Shown here piece after piece: positions 60,741 to 64,000 of a DNA stretch of 64,000 bases. Source of the stretch: Dokdonella_A soli (GTDB taxonomy: Bacteria > Pseudomonadota > Gammaproteobacteria > Xanthomonadales > Rhodanobacteraceae). How positions within the stretch are numbered: the stretch's first letter is position 1; each line of letters begins with the position of its first letter. The notes beneath the pieces were generated by a model that did no database searches, had not been told where the DNA came from, and saw nothing but the letters and a program-made list of their open reading frames with translations. The position numbers were made by a program, and so were the translations under genes. The stretch is from NCBI RefSeq assembly GCF_039523175.1, contig NZ_BAAAEU010000010.1, positions 62,001 through 126,000 on the forward strand, read 5' to 3'.

Positions 60741-62137
60741 GTGCACTGCAGGCGTTGCTCTCGCTGCTGTTCGGCCTGTTCGCGTCTGCCGCGTCTGCTG
60801 AGACGCTCGACTACGGCTTGTTCGGTACGCTCCATCTCAGTCGTCCGGCCGGTGCGATCGCACATACCGTGCTGCTGTTTTCCGATCGCGACGGCTGGAC
60901 GCCGCGCCAGGATGGCCTCGGCGATGCGCTCGCGAAGCAGGGCGCGTTCGTGGTCGGCATCGATCTGCCGGCGTATCTGAAGCGCATGGAGTCGATCAAG
61001 GACAAGTGCTCGTATCCGGCCGGCCATGTCGAGGAGGTCGCGCACTGGATCGAGCGCCACGAAGGCTTGGCAAGCTACACGTATCCGCTGGTGGTCGGCG
61101 ATGGCGCCGGCGCAACGTTCGCGTATGCACTGGCCGCGCAGGCGCCGGCCGGTACGTTTGAGGGCCTGCTCACGCTGGGCTGGGATGCGGGATTGCGTTT
61201 CCCGAAAGGATTCTGTCCCGGCGACGCCGGCGCGATGACCGCGTCCGGCGATGGCGGCTTCCATGTCGTGCCGGTGCCGAAGTTGCCGCTGCCGTGGCTG
61301 CCGCAACCGTTCGCTGCCGGTGCGCGGATCGGCGGTCTCGGCGCATCGCTGGCGACCGGCTGGCATGCGCTCGGCGCATTGCTGCCGCCGCTTGCAGTGC
61401 GTGAGGCCGGCCCCGGTCTCGGTGTCGCCTACGCGCGCTGGCGCCATCGCGAGGACGCCGCGACGACCGCGCTGCCGGACGACGTCGCCGACCTGCCGCT
61501 GACCGACATCGCGCCGACCGCTGCAGCGAAGCCGGATGAGGCACACCGTATCGCGATCATCATCACCGGCGATGGCGGCTGGGCCGGCCTCGACCGCGGC
61601 GTCGCCGATGCACTGACCGCGCACGGCATCCGCGTGATCGGTTTCTCCACGCTGAAGTTCTTCTGGCACAAGCAGACGCCGGACGCCGCGGCCGCGGCGA
61701 TCAGTCGCGTCATCGCGCACTACGGCAAGGGCGATCCAGCGGCCCGCTTCGTGCTGATCGGCTATTCGTTCGGCGCGAGCCTGGTGCCGGTCTTGATCAA
61801 TCGCCTGCCCGAGGAATCGCGCCAGCGCGTGCAGGGCGGCGTGATGATCTCGCCGGATGACACCGCGGTGTTCGAGATCCATGTCGGCGACTGGTTCGGT
61901 TCGACGAAGCACGATGATGCGCTGCCGATCGGTCCCGAGCTTGCCGCGAGCAAGGTGCCGCTGGTCTGCGTGCACGGCTCGGACGAGGACGACAGCTTTT
62001 GCCTGAAACCGCAGCCGACGCAGGTCCGCGTCGTCGATCTCGCCGGCGGACATCACTACAACGGCGACTACGCGGCGCTCGGTGCGCTGATCGTGAGCAG
62101 CTTGCCGATGGCGCCGGCTGCGGCGCGTTCGCCCTAG
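60737..62137 (+). CDS. AcvB/VirJ-family periplasmic protein
   Basis: A 466-residue protein with a signal peptide (MSALQALLSLLFGLFASAAS) and two alpha/beta-hydrolase-like halves. The C-terminal VirJ part has IAIIITGDGGWAGLDRGVAD, the nucleophile elbow IGYSFGASLVPVL, and the end VDLAGGHHYNGDY with a candidate catalytic His. Agrobacterium AcvB hydrolyses lysyl-phosphatidylglycerol made by LpiA/MprF, and an MprF gene is 1.4 kb away, which supports the same role here. Confidence 0.85.
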   Translation: MSALQALLSLLFGLFASAASAETLDYGLFGTLHLSRPAGAIAHTVLLFSDRDGWTPRQDGLGDALAKQGAFVVGIDLPAYLKRMESIKDKCSYPAGHVEEVAHWIERHEGLASYTYPLVVGDGAGATFAYALAAQAPAGTFEGLLTLGWDAGLRFPKGFCPGDAGAMTASGDGGFHVVPVPKLPLPWLPQPFAAGARIGGLGASLATGWHALGALLPPLAVREAGPGLGVAYARWRHREDAATTALPDDVADLPLTDIAPTAAAKPDEAHRIAIIITGDGGWAGLDRGVADALTAHGIRVIGFSTLKFFWHKQTPDAAAAAISRVIAHYGKGDPAARFVLIGYSFGASLVPVLINRLPEESRQRVQGGVMISPDDTAVFEIHVGDWFGSTKHDDALPIGPELAASKVPLVCVHGSDEDDSFCLKPQPTQVRVVDLAGGHHYNGDYAALGALIVSSLPMAPAAARSP

Positions 62138-62221
62138 GCTGGAATGCGGCCACGCGGCGGTTCCGGCGCCGTGCCCGTATACTTGTGGCCCCACGCCTCA
62201 CACCCCGCCAGCGCAGCGCCG

Positions 62222-62635
62222 ATGATCAGCCGACCGAATGTCCCGAACGCCGCGCACGCGTGCTTTGCGATCGTTGCCTTGGCATTGGGCGGCATCACCG
62301 GCGACCTGCGCGCCGATCCGCCGCTGCAGTCGGCGCAAGGCCACACAGAGCAGGCGGCCGCACCGACGATCGCGGTCGTCACCCTGCACGCGGCAGGGGA
62401 GGAAGCGGATCCCGATATCGTTCCCGCTCCGGGTGCAGGGCCTGGCATCGCTTTCGACGAACTGCCGCGTGAGATCGGCGTACGCGTACGCGTGCTCACG
62501 CGTGGCGAACACGTGCATGTCGGCATGGTCCGCGCTGCTGATGCGCGCCACGTCACGCTGTCGGTATCCCAGCGCGGCGGCAGCGCGACCTATGTGTTGT
62601 CGCGCGACCAGATCGAGCGCATCGATCCGGGCTGA
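62222..62635 (+). CDS. Exported small protein, paralogue of the next gene
   Basis: A 137-residue protein; the start at MISRPNVPNAAHACFAIVAL gives a signal-like N-terminus (an earlier in-frame start at 62144 is possible). After a proline/alanine-rich spacer, a C-terminal domain reads IGVRVRVLTRGEHVHVGMVR, then YVLSRDQIERIDPG. The next gene has the same domain. It may be a small beta-barrel; no family is recognised. No good ribosome-binding site is visible. Confidence 0.55.
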   Translation: MISRPNVPNAAHACFAIVALALGGITGDLRADPPLQSAQGHTEQAAAPTIAVVTLHAAGEEADPDIVPAPGAGPGIAFDELPREIGVRVRVLTRGEHVHVGMVRAADARHVTLSVSQRGGSATYVLSRDQIERIDPG

Positions 62636-62753
62636 GCACGCCCTTCCGCACCTGCAAAAGTGACCGCTGTAGCGGAATGCGTCACCAGGTTGTGCTCCCA
62701 TGCGCGTGCCATCGCGCGACCGCGCGGTCGCCGGACGCGAGGGGGTTCGGGCA

Positions 62754-63212
62754 ATGACGAAGAAGATTCCGACCGGCTGGACGCTGGGCTGCGGATTGCT
62801 GTTCGCTCTGTCCGCGCAGGCGGCAACGCTGGAGGAGGACGAGGCACGCATCGAGGCGTTGCTGCAGGCCGAGCATGCCGCCGCGGTGCGCTCCGATATG
62901 TCCACGATCGCGGTCGCGGTCCCCGACACACCGGCGCCGGTGGTTGCAGAGGTTGTCGCTCCGCCCGCGGATGCAGTCACGAATGAGGACTGGCTGGCGC
63001 CGGCGCCAGCCCGCGACAGTGATCTGCAATTCGCCGATCTCGCTCAGCATGTCGGCGGCAGGGTCTCGATCGTCACGGCCGGCGAGCGCGTGCATCGCGG
63101 CACGATCGTTGCCGCGAATGCGCGCCAGGTGATCCTGCAGGTGCGCCAACCCGGCGGCCATGCGAGCTACACGTTGCGTCGCGAACAGGTGGTCCGCATC
63201 GACGCGCGCTGA
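62754..63212 (+). CDS. Exported small protein, paralogue of the previous gene
   Basis: A 152-residue protein with a signal peptide (KIPTGWTLGCGLLFALSAQA) and GAGGGGG before the ATG. A helical segment (LEEDEARIEALLQAEHAAAV) precedes the shared domain VGGRVSIVTAGERVHRGTIV to YTLRREQVVRIDAR, which aligns with the preceding protein: RV-VLT-GE-VH-G-V-AA-AR and R-Q--RID. It lies 8 bases upstream of the small membrane gene. Confidence 0.6.
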   Translation: MTKKIPTGWTLGCGLLFALSAQAATLEEDEARIEALLQAEHAAAVRSDMSTIAVAVPDTPAPVVAEVVAPPADAVTNEDWLAPAPARDSDLQFADLAQHVGGRVSIVTAGERVHRGTIVAANARQVILQVRQPGGHASYTLRREQVVRIDAR

Positions 63213-63220
63213 GCGCCGCC

Positions 63221-63487
63221 ATGTTCACGTTGATCTATCTCGTCTTCATGATGCCGGTGCTGGCCGGGCTGCTGTACCTGCTGGGTGTCGCGCGTGTCTG
63301 GCGGCAGAGTTGGGTTCTGGCGGTGTTCATGCTGCCGTTCTGGCCGACTGTGCCTGCGCAGCGCCTGCTCGCCGGGCGCACCGACTACGCGCACGGCGAG
63401 ACGTACTCCGACCACGGCTTGCTCGACCACAGCGCGCGCTACGACCTTGCCGGCCTCGTCACCGGCACGAGCCTGCTGCCACGCTGA
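63221..63487 (+). CDS. Small membrane protein (88 aa)
   Basis: Two hydrophobic segments (MFTLIYLVFMMPVLAGLLYL and WVLAVFMLPFWPTVPA), then a soluble tail with YAHGETYSDHGLLDHSARYD. It follows the paralogue pair in what looks like one operon and converges on mprF with 9 bases between stop codons. No family is recognised. Confidence 0.55.
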   Translation: MFTLIYLVFMMPVLAGLLYLLGVARVWRQSWVLAVFMLPFWPTVPAQRLLAGRTDYAHGETYSDHGLLDHSARYDLAGLVTGTSLLPR

Positions 63488-63496
63488 GCCCCGCGA

Positions 63497-64000
63497 TCAG
63501 CGACCGATCAGGAACCGGCGATAGCCGCCGGCGACCAGCGCCGCGATGTCGATCAGCAGCCCCGGCACCCACAGCCCGCGCGGGTAGGCGAGGTAGGAGC
63601 CGGTCCACTCCGGACCGAACTTCTCCTTGTAGCGGCGCAGGCCCTGGTAGTTGTAGAAGCGGCCGCCGTACTGGAACGCGAGCGCGGCGAGGCGCTCGTT
63701 GACTCGCGCGTACGGGTTGTCGCCGACCGCGGACAAGGGCGCCATGCCAAGGCTGAAGCTCGCATAGCCCTGTTCCTTGGCCCATTGCATGACCCGCGCG
63801 AACAGGAAGTCCATCGTGCCGCGCGGTGCGCCATCGATGTGGCGCATCAGGTCGACGCTGGCGGTGCCGTTCGGTCCGTACGGCGGCAGCACGTTCGCGA
63901 ACGCGATCACCTCGCCTGCGCGGCGCACGAGTGCGAGCGGACTCCACGCGAAATAGTCCGGATCGAAATGGCCGAGCGAGAAGCTCTTCTCGTGCGCGCC
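63497..64000 (-). CDS. mprF: Phosphatidylglycerol lysyltransferase, C-terminal part
   Basis: Partial gene; the start is beyond the window. The frame is open from the right edge: EKSFSLGHFDPDYFAWSPLA, VRRAGEVIAFANVLP, GTMDFLFARVMQWAKEQGY and LGMAPLSAVGDNPYARVNE, then FQYGGRFYNYQGLRRYKEKF. This is the acyltransferase (DUF2156/GNAT-like) domain of MprF/LpiA, which moves lysine from Lys-tRNA to phosphatidylglycerol. The flippase part is not visible. It lies opposite the AcvB-like gene cluster. Confidence 0.88.
   Translation of the reverse strand, partial: GAHEKSFSLGHFDPDYFAWSPLALVRRAGEVIAFANVLPPYGPNGTASVDLMRHIDGAPRGTMDFLFARVMQWAKEQGYASFSLGMAPLSAVGDNPYARVNERLAALAFQYGGRFYNYQGLRRYKEKFGPEWTGSYLAYPRGLWVPGLLIDIAALVAGGYRRFLIGR

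Overview
The window is 64 kb of GC-rich chromosome from a gammaproteobacterium. Gene content and order point to the Xanthomonadales (Xanthomonadaceae/Rhodanobacteraceae). It has a Clp-type Crp regulator next to speD and the trpGDC genes, the order TIGR02449 gene - zapA - 6S RNA - fau, rplM-rpsI, and a dihydrolipoamide dehydrogenase with its own lipoyl domain. There are no insertion sequences, integrases, prophage genes, CRISPR arrays or rRNA genes. The genus cannot be named from the sequence alone.

Layout. 1-12.5 kb: end of a gamma-carbonic-anhydrase-like gene, dinB, then many short exported or membrane proteins, a secreted peroxiredoxin, a family 6 DNA glycosylase, an M48 protease, aquaporin Z, a YggN-like protein, a glutathione transferase and an MscS channel. 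12.5-17.2 kb: a secreted amidohydrolase divergent from aceF-lpdA. 17.2-27 kb: an exported ABM-like protein, a cytoplasmic ABM protein, a degenerate ATPase-type sensor, an epimerase, a second YggN-like protein, an extracellular lipase, an aspartic-protease-like protein, an Mpo1-like protein and a complete subclass B3 metallo-beta-lactamase. 27-30 kb: purC, djlA, rpe and two tiny genes. 30-33 kb: a PdsR/PdsS-type two-component system without a sortase. 33-35.6 kb: metNIQ. 35.7-42.7 kb: tryptophan genes, with trpE separated from trpGDC by a CPBP protease and a YbaL-type antiporter. 42.8-49.5 kb: a PgpC-like phosphatase, a MarR-GNAT fusion behind a perfect operator, clp, speD, coq7 and a GlcF-like gene, rplM-rpsI and tRNA-Gln(CUG). 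49.5-54 kb: an IPTL-CTERM beta-helix protein, rpiA, an EVE protein, fau, 6S RNA, zapA and a ZapB-like gene. 54-64 kb: a 1531-residue propeller-PAS-GGDEF-EAL sensor, a YgfB-like protein, pepP, an AcvB/VirJ-like protein, three small genes and the 3' end of mprF.

How the genes work together. metNIQ is a complete methionine importer. trpE, trpG, trpD and trpC cover chorismate to indole-glycerol phosphate. rpe and rpiA serve the pentose phosphate pathway. aceF and lpdA are the E2 and E3 of pyruvate dehydrogenase; E1 lies elsewhere. MprF makes lysyl-phosphatidylglycerol, and AcvB-type proteins can hydrolyse it, so the right edge may be a membrane-lipid module. Clp is a c-di-GMP-responsive regulator in Xanthomonas, and the window also encodes a large c-di-GMP synthesis/degradation sensor, but nothing in the sequence links the two directly.

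The most distinctive feature is the variety of short palindromic intergenic repeats, at least five families. One family has entered coding sequence: an inverted pair forms the linker of LpdA, and another copy supplies the stop codon and probable terminator of mscS. No single new multi-gene system is proved here. The best leads are the orphan PdsSR pair, the MarR-GNAT operator, the tandem repeat against the metN start, the degenerate sensor and the AcvB-MprF neighbourhood.
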